The notes beneath the pieces are model-generated. The model made no database searches. It worked only from the letters and a program-made list of their open reading frames with translations, and was not told the origin of the DNA. This document shows, in pieces, positions 1 through 9,253 of a DNA stretch of 64,000 nucleotides. Origin of the DNA: Niastella koreensis GR20-10 (lineage in GTDB: Bacteria; Bacteroidota; Bacteroidia; Chitinophagales; Chitinophagaceae); assembly GCF_000246855.1 (NCBI RefSeq), contig NC_016609.1, positions 6,398,744 through 6,462,743 of the forward strand. Direction: 5' to 3'. The position numbers were made by a program, and so were the translations under genes. The stretch's first letter is position 1. Each line of letters begins with the position of its first letter.

Positions 1-3
1 GGT

Positions 4-534
4 TTACGATTTTTTACCTCCAAATATTCCTTTGATCATGCTTCCTGCTATTGAGCCTGCATGCAGGGAGCTGTCAACTTCCTTTCCGGAAAGCTGAGCT
101 TTGAAATTATTTACAAACTGGTCAAACACCTGGTTGCTGACATCATTTATCAGCCTGCTGCCAAGCTGGGCCAGCATGCCGGTAATGCTCAATTCCATTG
201 AAATATTCACTTCGGTGCCTCCATCCTTTTCGGCCAGTGTTCCATTCATCAGCATTTCAGCGCTTCCTTTTCCTTTGGTATCGGTACCGGTTCCCTTCAA
301 GGTCATTTTATGAGCAGCCACATCTCTTTCCGTGAATGTGATCAGTCCGCCATAACTGGCTTTCACAGGACCGAATTTCAGTTGCACTTCACCTTTGAAA
401 TTGTTGTCGTCTATTTTTTCAGTCAGTGAGGCGCCGGGCACACAAACGATCACCTTTTCGGGAGTGGTAAGATTGGCCCACACATTCCCGATGCTATGTT
501 CCACATGAAATGTTCTTGTGATTGTTGTATTCAT
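4..534 (-). CDS. coxG: CoxG-like SRPBCC protein (CO dehydrogenase subunit G family)
   Basis: A 176-residue protein of the CoxG/SRPBCC (START-like) fold. The N-terminal part matches the family pattern: HVEHSIGNVWANLTTPEKV, then PGASLTEK and a following FKGEVQLKFGPVKASYGG stretch. CoxG-type proteins are encoded with aerobic CO dehydrogenases and are thought to help attach the enzyme to the membrane; that role is family knowledge. The start at 534 (MNTTITRTF) lies 13 bp after the coxL stop; an in-frame start at 567 would overlap coxL and adds a sequence not typical of the family. The C-terminus is short, Gly/Lys-rich and without an obvious membrane helix. It is the last cox gene visible; the operon may continue beyond the left edge. 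Confidence 0.85.
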   Translation of the reverse strand: MNTTITRTFHVEHSIGNVWANLTTPEKVIVCVPGASLTEKIDDNNFKGEVQLKFGPVKASYGGLITFTERDVAAHKMTLKGTGTDTKGKGSAEMLMNGTLAEKDGGTEVNISMELSITGMLAQLGSRLINDVSNQVFDQFVNNFKAQLSGKEVDSSLHAGSIAGSMIKGIFGGKKS

Positions 535-547
535 AACTACAAACGTT

Positions 548-2920
548 TTATTTATCGTATGCCCCATGTTCCTTCAGGGCCTTCCACACTTTATAAGGTG
601 TGATTGGAATATCAATGTGCGTAATGCCAAAAGGCGACAATGCATCGATGATGGCATTGGCAATTGCCGGCGGACCACCTACTGTAGGCGATTCGCCCAC
701 ACCTTTTGCACCAATGGGGTGGTGAGGCGATGGTGTACAAATGTGACCGGTTTCCCACTTCGGCGATTCAACCGCTGTTGGTACCAGGTAATCCATCAGT
801 GTACCATTAAGAATATTGCCTTCCTCGTCATAAATCAACTCTTCGTACATAGCCGGAGCTATGGCTTGAGTAAGGCCGCCATGCACCTGTCCCTGTACGA
901 TCATGGGGTTGATAATATTGCCGCAATCGTCAATAGCAACAAACCGCCGAACATGAATGGCGCCTGTTTCCTTATCAATATCCACCACACAGATGTAAGC
1001 GCCGGAAGGAAAAGTAAGATTTGGAGGATCGTAATAATTCGTTGCTTCGAAGCCGGCTTCCATGCCTTGCGGGTGGTTGGTGTAAGCTGCGAAAACAATT
1101 TCCTGAATGGTCTTTGCCTTTTCCGGAGCACCTTTTACAAAGAACTTACCTGGTTCCCACTCAAGATCTTCTTCACTTACTTCAAGCAGGTAGGCAGCGA
1201 TCTTGCGTGCCTTATCGCGAAGCTTCCGGGAGGCTATCGCAGCAGCTGCACCTGCTGTAGGTGTACTGCGGCTGGCATAGGTACCAAGACCGTAAGGTGC
1301 GGTATCGGTATCACCTTCTTCAACCTGGATGTTCTCTGCAGGGATCCCTAATTCTTCTGCAATAATTTGGGCGTATGTTGTTTCATGGCCCTGGCCCTGT
1401 GATTTGGTGCCAAATCGTGCAATGGCTTTGCCGGTGGGGTGTACCCTTATTTCGGCACTATCGAACATTTTTATACCAAGGATATCAAAATCTTTAGAAG
1501 GACCGGCGCCCACAATCTCTGTGAATGTCGAAATGCCAATACCCATCAATTCACCACGGGCCCGTTTTTCGGCCTGTTCTTTACGCAAGGCGGCATAGCC
1601 AACAACATCCATTGCTTTTTGCAACCCCGCCTGATAGTTACCGCTGTCATAGACCCAGCCGGTAGGGGAATGCCATGGAAAGTCTTCCTTCTTTATAAAA
1701 TTCTGCATCCGGATGTCTGCCGGGTCTTTACCAACTTTCATGGCAAACAGGTCTGTGAGCCGTTCAATGGCCTGCACTGCTTCTGTTACCCGGAAGGAGC
1801 AACGGTAAGCCACACCGCCGGGCGGTTTGTTGGTATATACGGCATCCGCTTCGGCGAATGCCGTAGCATAATCATAAGAGCCTGTACAAATAGAGAACAT
1901 GCCGGCCGGAAATTTTGATGGATTGGCAGCGGCGTCTGTGTACCCATGGTCGGCGAGCACTTTAAAACGGGTGGCAAGGATCCTGCCTGCTTTTGTACCG
2001 GCCATTTCAGCGGTGATGTGATAGTCCCTGGCAAATGAATCGGCCTGTAGATTTTCACTGCGGTCTTCGATCCACTTAACCGGCTTACCCACGAGGAAAG
2101 AAACTGCAATAGCAATGACATAACCGGGGTATACCGGCACTTTACCACCAAAGCCCCCACCAATATCAGGGCTTACTACCCGGATCTTTTCTTCACTTAA
2201 ACCCACATGGCCTGCCACCAACGCAATCACCGTTCTTATAGCATGTGGGGCCTGTGTGGTCATATACATCGTAAGGTGATGGTTTACCTTATCATAATCA
2301 GCAACGCAGCCACAGGTTTCAATAGATACAACGTGTATGCGAGGAATATGCATTTGTTGTTTTACCACTACATCAGCACTGGCAAAAACCTGCTCTGTTT
2401 TATTTTTATCACCTGCCTGCCAGTGCCAGATGTGATTGTTTGTTTTACCTGGTTTGTCAGTACGCAGCACCGGTGCAGAAGGATCCAGTGACTTGAACGG
2501 GTCCATAACCGGTTTCATGGGCTCGTACTCTATCTTAACTGCTTCCCGCCCATCACGGGCGGCATACTTACTGGTAGCTATCACGGCACAAACCTCCTGC
2601 GCCTGGTACATCACGGTATCAGTAGGCAGCACCATTTGTGTATCGCTCATCAGCGTAGGCATCCAGTGCAGGTTGTATTTTTCGAGGTCTTTCCCTGTAA
2701 CAACGGTAATAACTCCGGGCACTTTCATAGCCTCTTCTATATTTATATTTTTGATCTTTGCATAAGCATATGGACTTCTCACAATATCCATATACAACAT
2801 GCCCGGAAGCCTGATGTCGTCAACGTAATGTCCTTTACCCTGAATGAATCTTGCGTCCTCTTTTCTTTTCAGGGAATGTCCCATGCCACCGATCTCCTTT
2901 GATGTTTTGCATTGAGTCAT
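548..2920 (-). CDS. coxL: Aerobic CO dehydrogenase large subunit, form I (Mo-Cu hydroxylase)
   Basis: 790 residues, the usual length for CoxL. It is the molybdopterin cytosine dinucleotide subunit of the xanthine oxidase family that oxidises CO to CO2 at a Mo-Cu centre. The decisive feature is AYRCSFR at residues 371-377; form I enzymes carry AYxCSFR, with Cys binding copper, while form II proteins carry AYxGAGR. The N-terminal hammerhead domain (RKEDARFIQGKGHYVDD), the GGGFGGK cofactor loop and the C-terminal GAKGVGESP segment with the predicted catalytic Glu743 are all present. It follows coxS by 35 bp and precedes coxG by 13 bp. No frameshift or missing block is seen. Confident as form I by motif; CO oxidation itself is inferred. 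Confidence 0.95.
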   Translation of the reverse strand: MTQCKTSKEIGGMGHSLKRKEDARFIQGKGHYVDDIRLPGMLYMDIVRSPYAYAKIKNINIEEAMKVPGVITVVTGKDLEKYNLHWMPTLMSDTQMVLPTDTVMYQAQEVCAVIATSKYAARDGREAVKIEYEPMKPVMDPFKSLDPSAPVLRTDKPGKTNNHIWHWQAGDKNKTEQVFASADVVVKQQMHIPRIHVVSIETCGCVADYDKVNHHLTMYMTTQAPHAIRTVIALVAGHVGLSEEKIRVVSPDIGGGFGGKVPVYPGYVIAIAVSFLVGKPVKWIEDRSENLQADSFARDYHITAEMAGTKAGRILATRFKVLADHGYTDAAANPSKFPAGMFSICTGSYDYATAFAEADAVYTNKPPGGVAYRCSFRVTEAVQAIERLTDLFAMKVGKDPADIRMQNFIKKEDFPWHSPTGWVYDSGNYQAGLQKAMDVVGYAALRKEQAEKRARGELMGIGISTFTEIVGAGPSKDFDILGIKMFDSAEIRVHPTGKAIARFGTKSQGQGHETTYAQIIAEELGIPAENIQVEEGDTDTAPYGLGTYASRSTPTAGAAAAIASRKLRDKARKIAAYLLEVSEEDLEWEPGKFFVKGAPEKAKTIQEIVFAAYTNHPQGMEAGFEATNYYDPPNLTFPSGAYICVVDIDKETGAIHVRRFVAIDDCGNIINPMIVQGQVHGGLTQAIAPAMYEELIYDEEGNILNGTLMDYLVPTAVESPKWETGHICTPSPHHPIGAKGVGESPTVGGPPAIANAIIDALSPFGITHIDIPITPYKVWKALKEHGAYDK

Positions 2921-2955
2921 ATAAACAGGAATTAATTCGTTAATAATAAAGATGA

Positions 2956-3462
2956 TTATACAAATTCCGGTTCGGTAGAAGGAAGGGCCTCTCCCCGGAC
3001 TTTGGCGGCTGCATACAGGATGGCTTTTACAATATTATTGTAGCCTGTGCAGCGGCAGAGGTTGCCGCTAATACCCCAGCGAATTTCTTCCTCCGTAGGA
3101 TGATTGTTGTTCGCGAGCAATTCGGTGGCGCGCAGAATCATTCCCGGCGTGCAAAAGCCACAATGCAATCCATGGTTTTCTTTAAAGCCTTCCTGAAGCG
3201 GGGTGAGCGGGCCACCTTCCGGCGACAGTCCTTCAATGGTAGTGATAGACTTTCCATTGGCCTGTACAGCCAGAATAGTGCAGGACTTTACGCTTCTTCC
3301 ATTAAGCAGAACGGTGCAGGCCCCGCAACTGGTGGTATCACAACCAATATGTGTACCTGTAAGGTTCAGTAACTCCCTGATCAGATGTACCAGCAACAGG
3401 CGGGGTTCCACTTCATGATCGTGCTGTATTCCATTTACAGTAACAGTTATTTTCTTTAACAT
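2956..3462 (-). CDS. coxS: Aerobic CO dehydrogenase small subunit, 2x[2Fe-2S]
   Basis: 168 residues. It carries electrons from the Mo centre to the FAD subunit. The N-terminal plant-ferredoxin-type cluster ligands are in [16 protein letters not shown] plus a later Cys (SVKSC); the C-terminal cluster ligands are in HCGFCTPGM and NLCRCTGY. Both sets are complete. The ATG at 3462 ([11 protein letters not shown]) matches the family start; a GTG at 3498 would add 12 residues and sit 12 bp from the coxM stop, so it cannot be excluded. The gene lies between coxM and coxL, the canonical order. Confidence 0.93.
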   Translation of the reverse strand: MLKKITVTVNGIQHDHEVEPRLLLVHLIRELLNLTGTHIGCDTTSCGACTVLLNGRSVKSCTILAVQANGKSITTIEGLSPEGGPLTPLQEGFKENHGLHCGFCTPGMILRATELLANNNHPTEEEIRWGISGNLCRCTGYNNIVKAILYAAAKVRGEALPSTEPEFV

Positions 3463-3510
3463 TTTCCAAAAGATTTTATTGATAAAATCAATTTCCACTC
3501 ATGTGATGAT

Positions 3511-4380
3511 CTATCCCCTGGCTCTTTCGGCTGCTTTGCGCACCATGCGTTTTACCAGCACGCCAACCAAATGGCGTTTATATTCTTCACTGCCGCGCAG
3601 GTCGGCAGAAGGGTTGCAATCTTCAGCAGCATACCGCGCTGCTTCTTCAATGGTTTCCTCGGTAAGGGGCCTGCCTGTTAACGCCTGCTCGCTTCGTGAG
3701 GCACGCAGGGGGATAGGATTTACATTAGTAAGGCCGATACCTGCAGCTTTACAAATATTATATTCATCAAAAGTCAGCTGTACGGCTACGCCGGCAGTAG
3801 CATAATCGCCTACCTTTCTTTCTATCTTGTGGTAGGCGCTTCCGGTTCCTGCAGGTGGCACAGGAATTTCAATTTCTGTAAGAATTTCACCGTGCTGTAA
3901 ATCCGTTGTGTAGAAACCATGAAAAAAATCATCAATAGGGATCCTTCGTTCTCCCCCGGATCCTGCTGCAATAATAGTAGCATGCAAGGCCAGCATTACT
4001 GCGGGATGGTCGTTAGCAGCATCGCCATGAGCGAGGTTACCGCCAATGGTGGCTACATTCCGAACCTGGGGATCGGCAATCAGCCTGGTAACATCGGCAA
4101 ACAGTGGAAAATGTTCTTTCAGCAGGTTTGAGTGTTCAATGTCAGCTTCAGTGGTAAGTGCGCCAATCCTTATTATATCTCCTTCTTCTTTGATATAAGA
4201 AAGACCGGGAATGCCGGAAATATCAATGAGCCATTCAGGAGTTGCAAGACGCAATTTCATCATTGGTATCAGGCTATGGCCACCTGAAAGTATCTTGGCT
4301 TCCTCACCGTATCTGTGCAGCAGTGAAATGGCCTCAGCTATCGTACCCGGCGATTCGTACTCAAAAGACTGAGCAATCAT
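3511..4380 (-). CDS. coxM: Aerobic CO dehydrogenase medium subunit, FAD-binding
   Basis: 289 residues, the normal CoxM length. It binds FAD and passes electrons to the respiratory quinone pool. The two flavin motifs are visible: SGGHSLIPMMKLRLA near residue 33 and TIGGNLAHGDAAND near residue 111. The C-terminal CO_deh_flav_C-like region (NPIPLRASRSEQALTG) is complete. It is the first gene of the coxMSLG set; the 116 bp upstream separates it from a co-directional membrane protein gene, so the cox promoter probably lies at 4381-4496, but no convincing promoter box was identified there. Confidence 0.93.
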   Translation of the reverse strand: MIAQSFEYESPGTIAEAISLLHRYGEEAKILSGGHSLIPMMKLRLATPEWLIDISGIPGLSYIKEEGDIIRIGALTTEADIEHSNLLKEHFPLFADVTRLIADPQVRNVATIGGNLAHGDAANDHPAVMLALHATIIAAGSGGERRIPIDDFFHGFYTTDLQHGEILTEIEIPVPPAGTGSAYHKIERKVGDYATAGVAVQLTFDEYNICKAAGIGLTNVNPIPLRASRSEQALTGRPLTEETIEEAARYAAEDCNPSADLRGSEEYKRHLVGVLVKRMVRKAAERARG

Positions 4381-4460
4381 AATTTTATTTTTTTGGTATT
4401 TATAATGAAGTCTGGTAAAATGAAAAACATTATAAGCTACAGTAAAACACTCTGTAAAAC

Positions 4461-4498
4461 AATGATCTTTATTAGCCTGTTAGCTGTTTGAGATCATT
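4461..4498 (-). terminator. Candidate terminator between membrane protein gene and coxM
   Basis: A perfect 8-bp inverted repeat (AATGATCT / AGATCATT) with a smaller nested AGC/GCT stem in the loop lies at the end of the 4497-4973 gene. Read on the minus strand it is followed by GTTTTAC, a weak U tract. It would separate this gene from coxM. Confidence 0.4.
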
Positions 4499-4973
4499 AA
4501 AATTCAGCCGGGTTAGTGCTATTATTCTTTCCTAATAAAGCCCTGACCTTAACAACAAAAGATAGCAAGCTTCCATTGAGCCAAACGCCTGCAAAAACAA
4601 AAAGCACACCGCTATAATACAAAACAAGTCCGCCGCCCACGGTTACACTGAATGAAATGCAAAACGATCCTGCCAATGCCAGCAGCATGGCATATTTCGT
4701 TCTGTTGCCATGATAATTAAAAACTATTCCAATTAAAGTAAGCCCGCAAAAAAATACAGTAAGTAATAATGTGATTGAAGATGTGTAGGTGTGGCTGGTT
4801 GTGAAAGTTCCTGCTTCGCCACATAGAACAAACGTACTGGAAAAGGCCATCACACACAATGGACACTTTGGCAATAATGCCAGTAAAAGCCCCGCGATAA
4901 AACCAAGTTTCTTTTTTGTGCGGGTGAAAGTGAATTCATTTGACGTTGTACATTGTTTTTTTTCACATCGCAT
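4497..4973 (-). CDS. Four-helix membrane protein of unknown function
   Basis: 158 residues with about four hydrophobic segments (roughly residues 24-50, 65-85, 93-115 and 118-140). The first segment contains LLPKCPLCVMAF, a CPxC pair within or next to a membrane helix. Such Cys pairs occur in MerC/MerT-like metal transporters and in several Bacteroidota proteins of unknown function, but no family can be assigned from this alone. The N-terminus also has two Cys (MRCEKKQC). It is upstream of coxM on the same strand, with a possible terminator between them, so a link with CO metabolism is not supported. Confidence 0.7.
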   Translation of the reverse strand: MRCEKKQCTTSNEFTFTRTKKKLGFIAGLLLALLPKCPLCVMAFSSTFVLCGEAGTFTTSHTYTSSITLLLTVFFCGLTLIGIVFNYHGNRTKYAMLLALAGSFCISFSVTVGGGLVLYYSGVLFVFAGVWLNGSLLSFVVKVRALLGKNNSTNPAEF

Positions 4974-5264
4974 TGCAGTATGGAGAAGACCTAACTAAAG
5001 TTACAAAATCGATCTTGAAAAATTCAGGAATGTTTTCATTAAGCAGTTTAATGAGAAACTTAAAGCAAATCCCTATCTTATAGATAAAATTAATGCCGAC
5101 AGTTTTTGCAATTGTTTTTTACAGCACTTTCCTACCCCCCAACTATTTAAACAAAAAAGGTGTTTTAACGGTTTTTTTTCAGCTTGAACATTTTTCAGCC
5201 TGGACACATTAAATTAGAATGCTCCAATTGTCATTTCTAAATAAACCTTTAATAACTATTCTAT

Positions 5265-7373
5265 ATGAGCAGTAGTATAACAAAGGCGATTGCATACACT
5301 AATGGCGAAATCGCTTATTTGTCCTGGGAGATCAGCGGTATGATCAAAGGCTGTCTCGGTTTTGAGATCACCCGTCTCTATCCCGATGACCCCGAGAATA
5401 ATGTTGTATTGCCTGCCTGGGTAGCTTTTAAAGGCCAGGTAAATAAGGACTGGAAACCTCAAAACACTTCGGTGTGGCCCATCCAAAAATTGAACTGGCG
5501 AGATCTGACGCTTAGGAGAAGCCGGAATTCGCTGGTCCGTCATCCGGAAGAAGTAGGAGGAAAACCTGTTCGTGTCCGGTACCTGATCAGGCCCGTCGTC
5601 GCCTACCAGGCCGGGCTGCAGGCCGTAAACCCCGATCTTCCCGTTACCTATACCGGTGCGCCCGTCAAACTTTCTTATTTAGATGAGGGGCTTACCACCA
5701 ATATTTTTGAGGTCGGGGTTCAGTATGGTAGCGTTCGCGCCACGTTCACGAACGGAATCTTATCAACGCAGTGGCTAACCCATACCCTGCAAGAGCAAAA
5801 GGCAACCTATTCCAGCATCAGGGCCGCCATTAACGACCCGAAAAGTGATATCCGGGCGTATTTGACGGGCGATGTCCTGGATTCGCTGACCATGCTGATG
5901 AACCGTGCCAAGGCTAATCCGAAGGCTACACTGAAGATGGCCCTCTATGAATTGGACGACGATGAGCTCATTCAAAGCATATTGGCTAATAAAAGCAAGG
6001 TCGAGATTGTGCTTTCTAACACCTCGTTGAACAAGACCAAAGGGTGGGATGCCGAAAATGCCCCCGCGCGCGAGAAATTAAAAACATCAGGAGTAAAAAT
6101 ATATGACCGAATGTTCAACAACAACGGTCATATCGGCCACAATAAATTCGTCGTTTATCTGGAAAATGGTAAACCGCTCTCGGTACTAACCGGAAGCACC
6201 AACTGGACACCTAACGGGTTATGTGCGCAAAGCAATAATGCAGTTGTCGTTGACTCCCCTGAGCTGGCGAAGCATTACAACGATTATTTCGAGCGATTGA
6301 AGAAGGATAATGCAGGCTTCACGGTGCCGGATCCACTTTCCGTGGGCACCAATAATGTTCAGGGCGCCGCATTCCGATCGTCGAATATGCCTCCTACTGC
6401 GCCTGTTGTCCTCGCCGATGGAACACAACTAACGGTTTGGTTTTCGCCGAATACAGTTGAAAAGGCGCCCGTGAAGACGAAGACGCCGCCGGATCTCGCC
6501 CAGGTCTACTCACTCATGCGCAAAGCAGAGAAGGCCATTTTCTTTGCCGTATTCTTACCCGGCTTATCGAACGACACCAGCAGTGACGTTATGACAAATA
6601 TCATCACCGAAGCAATTTCCATTGGGCAAAAAGACAGTTCACTTCTTGTGTATGGGTCTATTAGCAGCCCGATGGCGATGCCCAACTACGAACAAGGCAA
6701 GCCAACAGCACCCATATTTGAGCAGGGACATTTGCATGTCGTACAGGCCGTGGCCATTACGCAAAATGATATTATTGGTGACTTTGAGGCAGAGCTGCTA
6801 AGTGCCGGCCAGGCCATCATTCATGATAAAATCGTCGTCATTGATCCTTTCTCCGAAAACGCCATCGCAGTCTTTGGCAGTCACAATGCCGGTTTCAAAG
6901 CTTCGTACGGTAACGATGAGAATCTTATCATCGTCCAGAACAATCCGGCCCTGGTGCAGGCTTATGCAGTTCACGTGCTGGATATTTATGAACACTATCA
7001 TACCCGGGCTGTCTTACAGGAGCAACAGGCATCAGGCAAACAGCCATGGGACGGTTATTTGTCAACTGAAGACAGCTGGCTAAGTTATAGTCTCAGCCAC
7101 AAAACGGATCTGTCTGATTACATGTGTGGAAAGCCGATAGCCGCCACTACACCGGTTTCCACGCCGGTTAAAGCGACTCCTCAAATAAAAGCAGTGAAAA
7201 AAAGGGCAGTGAAATCAGCAACAAAAAAGCGATCCGCCCCAGCTGGTAAAAAGAAGATCGCCAGGAAAAGGGCAGCTAAAAATGCCGTAGCAAAGAAGGT
7301 TGTAACAAAGAAGGCTGTTAAGAAAAAGAGCGTGAAAAAGGTAGCACGCAAGATAAAATCCAGGAAAAAATAA
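5265..7373 (+). CDS. Phospholipase D-fold protein with lysine/alanine-rich histone H1-like tail
   Basis: 702 residues. Two PLD-type half-sites are visible. The first is HNKFVVYL at H292, followed by LTGSTNWTPNG, with Leu at the usual Asp position. The second is HDKIVVID at H520, canonical HxK(x)4D, followed by VFGSHNAGF. The N-terminal 190 residues look beta-rich and are unassigned. The last 70 residues are almost only Lys, Ala, Arg, Val and Thr, with KKA/KKR words as in histone H1 or bacterial HU-tail proteins. There is no signal peptide, so a cytoplasmic, DNA-associated nuclease or phosphodiesterase is a reasonable inference; a lipase is possible. It stands alone, ending at a terminator. 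Confidence 0.85.
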   Translation: MSSSITKAIAYTNGEIAYLSWEISGMIKGCLGFEITRLYPDDPENNVVLPAWVAFKGQVNKDWKPQNTSVWPIQKLNWRDLTLRRSRNSLVRHPEEVGGKPVRVRYLIRPVVAYQAGLQAVNPDLPVTYTGAPVKLSYLDEGLTTNIFEVGVQYGSVRATFTNGILSTQWLTHTLQEQKATYSSIRAAINDPKSDIRAYLTGDVLDSLTMLMNRAKANPKATLKMALYELDDDELIQSILANKSKVEIVLSNTSLNKTKGWDAENAPAREKLKTSGVKIYDRMFNNNGHIGHNKFVVYLENGKPLSVLTGSTNWTPNGLCAQSNNAVVVDSPELAKHYNDYFERLKKDNAGFTVPDPLSVGTNNVQGAAFRSSNMPPTAPVVLADGTQLTVWFSPNTVEKAPVKTKTPPDLAQVYSLMRKAEKAIFFAVFLPGLSNDTSSDVMTNIITEAISIGQKDSSLLVYGSISSPMAMPNYEQGKPTAPIFEQGHLHVVQAVAITQNDIIGDFEAELLSAGQAIIHDKIVVIDPFSENAIAVFGSHNAGFKASYGNDENLIIVQNNPALVQAYAVHVLDIYEHYHTRAVLQEQQASGKQPWDGYLSTEDSWLSYSLSHKTDLSDYMCGKPIAATTPVSTPVKATPQIKAVKKRAVKSATKKRSAPAGKKKIARKRAAKNAVAKKVVTKKAVKKKSVKKVARKIKSRKK

Positions 7374-7431
7374 CATCAAAGTTTTGGGCTCCAGGCATTC
7401 TACCCCAAAGCGGTACAACTCAATAACATTA

Positions 7432-7458
7432 GCCTCAGCATTGCGCTGGGGCTTTTTT
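7432..7458 (+). terminator. Rho-independent terminator after the PLD gene
   Basis: The stem GCCTCAGC / GCTGGGGC pairs over 8 bp with one G-U wobble, has a 5-nt loop and is followed by six T. It lies about 60 bp after the PLD stop and before the SDR start. Confidence 0.75.
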
Positions 7459-7542
7459 ATTCTCAAACCGGTTACAACAATCCTCGTTTCAGTCACAATG
7501 AATACCTGCCTGCTTCAGAATTTTGTGTCATTAAATGCAACT

Positions 7543-8316
7543 ATGATGAATGAGTTAAAGCACAAACGTATCGCTCTTATTACCGGAGCCAACCAGGGCG
7601 TCGGCTTTCAGGTGGCAAAAGAACTGGTAGCAGACGGCGTAACCGTATTGGTTGGTTCAAGAAATTTAGCCAACGGCCGTACAGCCGCGGAAAAGATTGG
7701 AGCTGGCGCAATCGCACTCCAACTGGATGTGACCGACCGGGTATCCCTTGCCACGGCCGCCGCTTATATCCGGAAAGAATTTGGCCGGCTCGACCTGCTC
7801 ATCAATAACGCAGCCATCTCTAATATCCGGAAAACGCAATTGGGATTGACGTTGCAGGAGTCTATTGAAGAAGGCTGTGCCAGTAAAGTATCGCTGGATG
7901 AGGTGCGCGCAGTCTGGGAAACCAATGTATTCGGCACCCTTGCAGTCTATCAGGCCATGCTGCCACTTTTGCGGGAATCATCCGATGCCCGGATTGTCAA
8001 CGTCTCCAGCGGTATCGGCTCCCTCACCAGTATGTCTGATCCAACCAACTTCTACCATAAGGGTTATGGCGTCGTATATCCCGGATCGAAGACTGCACAA
8101 AATGCCATTTCACTGGCGATGATGATAGAACTGGAAGACAGCAACATCAAAATCAACCTGGTTTCTCCTGGTTTTACCAAAACCAATCTTAATGGCTATG
8201 AAGGAACCGAATCTCTGGAAGACGGCTCAAGAGAGGTGGTCCGCGTAGCATTGCTCGGTCCAGACGGCCCTACGGGCACCTTCACGCGCTGGCCCAATCA
8301 GGCTATTCCCTGGTAA
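7543..8316 (+). CDS. Short-chain dehydrogenase/reductase (NAD(P)-dependent)
   Basis: 257 residues from ATG 7543 (a second ATG follows at 7546). The classical SDR pattern is complete: TGANQGVG nucleotide-binding motif, NNAA at the end of strand 4 (LLINNAAIS), catalytic Ser in VNVSSGIG, and YPGSK as the YxxxK catalytic pair. Upstream in-frame ATGs at 7498 and earlier would place about 40 non-homologous residues before the Rossmann fold and cross the terminator, so they were rejected. An AraC-type regulator follows after 19 bp. The substrate is unknown; such SDR/AraC pairs are common in Bacteroidota. Confidence 0.9.
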   Translation: MMNELKHKRIALITGANQGVGFQVAKELVADGVTVLVGSRNLANGRTAAEKIGAGAIALQLDVTDRVSLATAAAYIRKEFGRLDLLINNAAISNIRKTQLGLTLQESIEEGCASKVSLDEVRAVWETNVFGTLAVYQAMLPLLRESSDARIVNVSSGIGSLTSMSDPTNFYHKGYGVVYPGSKTAQNAISLAMMIELEDSNIKINLVSPGFTKTNLNGYEGTESLEDGSREVVRVALLGPDGPTGTFTRWPNQAIPW

Positions 8317-8335
8317 AATTTGTAAATTTGAGAAT

Positions 8336-9253
8336 ATGAAAAACGCAGAAGAGACGCCCCATCGCTATAATTCTTTGTCTGAAACATTGCAGGCGATGGG
8401 GCTCCCCAAGCCAGTGCATCCGCTTATCACCCTCATTGATGGGATCAGCAACAAGATTACCATCCGGGGATCCAACGTTTCACGCCTGACTACCTTGTAT
8501 AAAATTTCTTATACTACCAAAACGAAGGGCAAGATGCAGTATGGACAGGGTTATTATGACTTCGATGAAGGAGGTCTCCTATTTGCTGCTCCCAATCAAC
8601 TGATCGGCGGAAAAACGGATGATATAGTTATGTCAGGATATACGCTACTCGTACATCCTGATTTCCTATGGAACTATCCGCTGGCCAAAAAGATCAGGCA
8701 ATATGGCTTCTTCTCTTACTCAGCCAATGAAACACTACATCTATCGGACGTAGAGCGAAACATTATTATATCCATATTTAAGAACATTCAACTGGAACTG
8801 GAAGGGAGAATTGATGATTTCAGCCAGGATGTAATTATTTCTCAGATCGAGTTGCTTTTAACTTACAGTAACCGCTTTTATAAACGACAGTTTACTACCC
8901 GAAAAGCGGTCAACACACAATTGCTGGAAAAACTGGAAGCCGTGTTTGAACAATACTTTAAAGAAGAGTTGCCCTTGCAGAAGGGGCTTCCTACGGTCAC
9001 CTACCTCGCCGAATCTTTAAACATGTCGCCAAGCTACCTGAGCGACATGCTTCGTTCCCTTATAGGACAAAATGCTACACAGTTCATCCATGCCAGGCTT
9101 ATCGAATACGCAAAAGAACAACTTTCTGGCACCGGCCTGTCCGTTAACGAGATCGCTTATTCGCTCGGATTTGAACACGCACAGTCCTTCAGCAAATTGT
9201 TCAAGAGCAAAACCAAACTGACTCCACTGGAATTCAGGCGCTCGTTTAACTGA
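8336..9253 (+). CDS. AraC-family transcriptional regulator
   Basis: 305 residues. The C-terminal 100 residues hold two helix-turn-helix units: YLAESLNMSPSYLSDMLR and VNEIAYSLGFEHAQSFSKLF, ending in the typical LTPLEFRRSFN. The N-terminal domain (about 1-190) is a cupin-like sensory domain with no recognisable ligand. It is 19 bp downstream of the SDR gene and probably co-transcribed or regulates it. A TAAATTTG box (8323-8330) lies immediately before the ATG and could give a leaderless transcript, though no -33 element is evident. Directly after the stop, in the same frame, begins a thioredoxin-like remnant. Confidence 0.9.
   Translation: MKNAEETPHRYNSLSETLQAMGLPKPVHPLITLIDGISNKITIRGSNVSRLTTLYKISYTTKTKGKMQYGQGYYDFDEGGLLFAAPNQLIGGKTDDIVMSGYTLLVHPDFLWNYPLAKKIRQYGFFSYSANETLHLSDVERNIIISIFKNIQLELEGRIDDFSQDVIISQIELLLTYSNRFYKRQFTTRKAVNTQLLEKLEAVFEQYFKEELPLQKGLPTVTYLAESLNMSPSYLSDMLRSLIGQNATQFIHARLIEYAKEQLSGTGLSVNEIAYSLGFEHAQSFSKLFKSKTKLTPLEFRRSFN

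Noticed and set aside
518-1351. 277-residue plus-strand open frame
   Set aside because: It lies wholly opposite coxL/coxG, is rich in Cys, Arg and His without domain sense, and coxL is certain.
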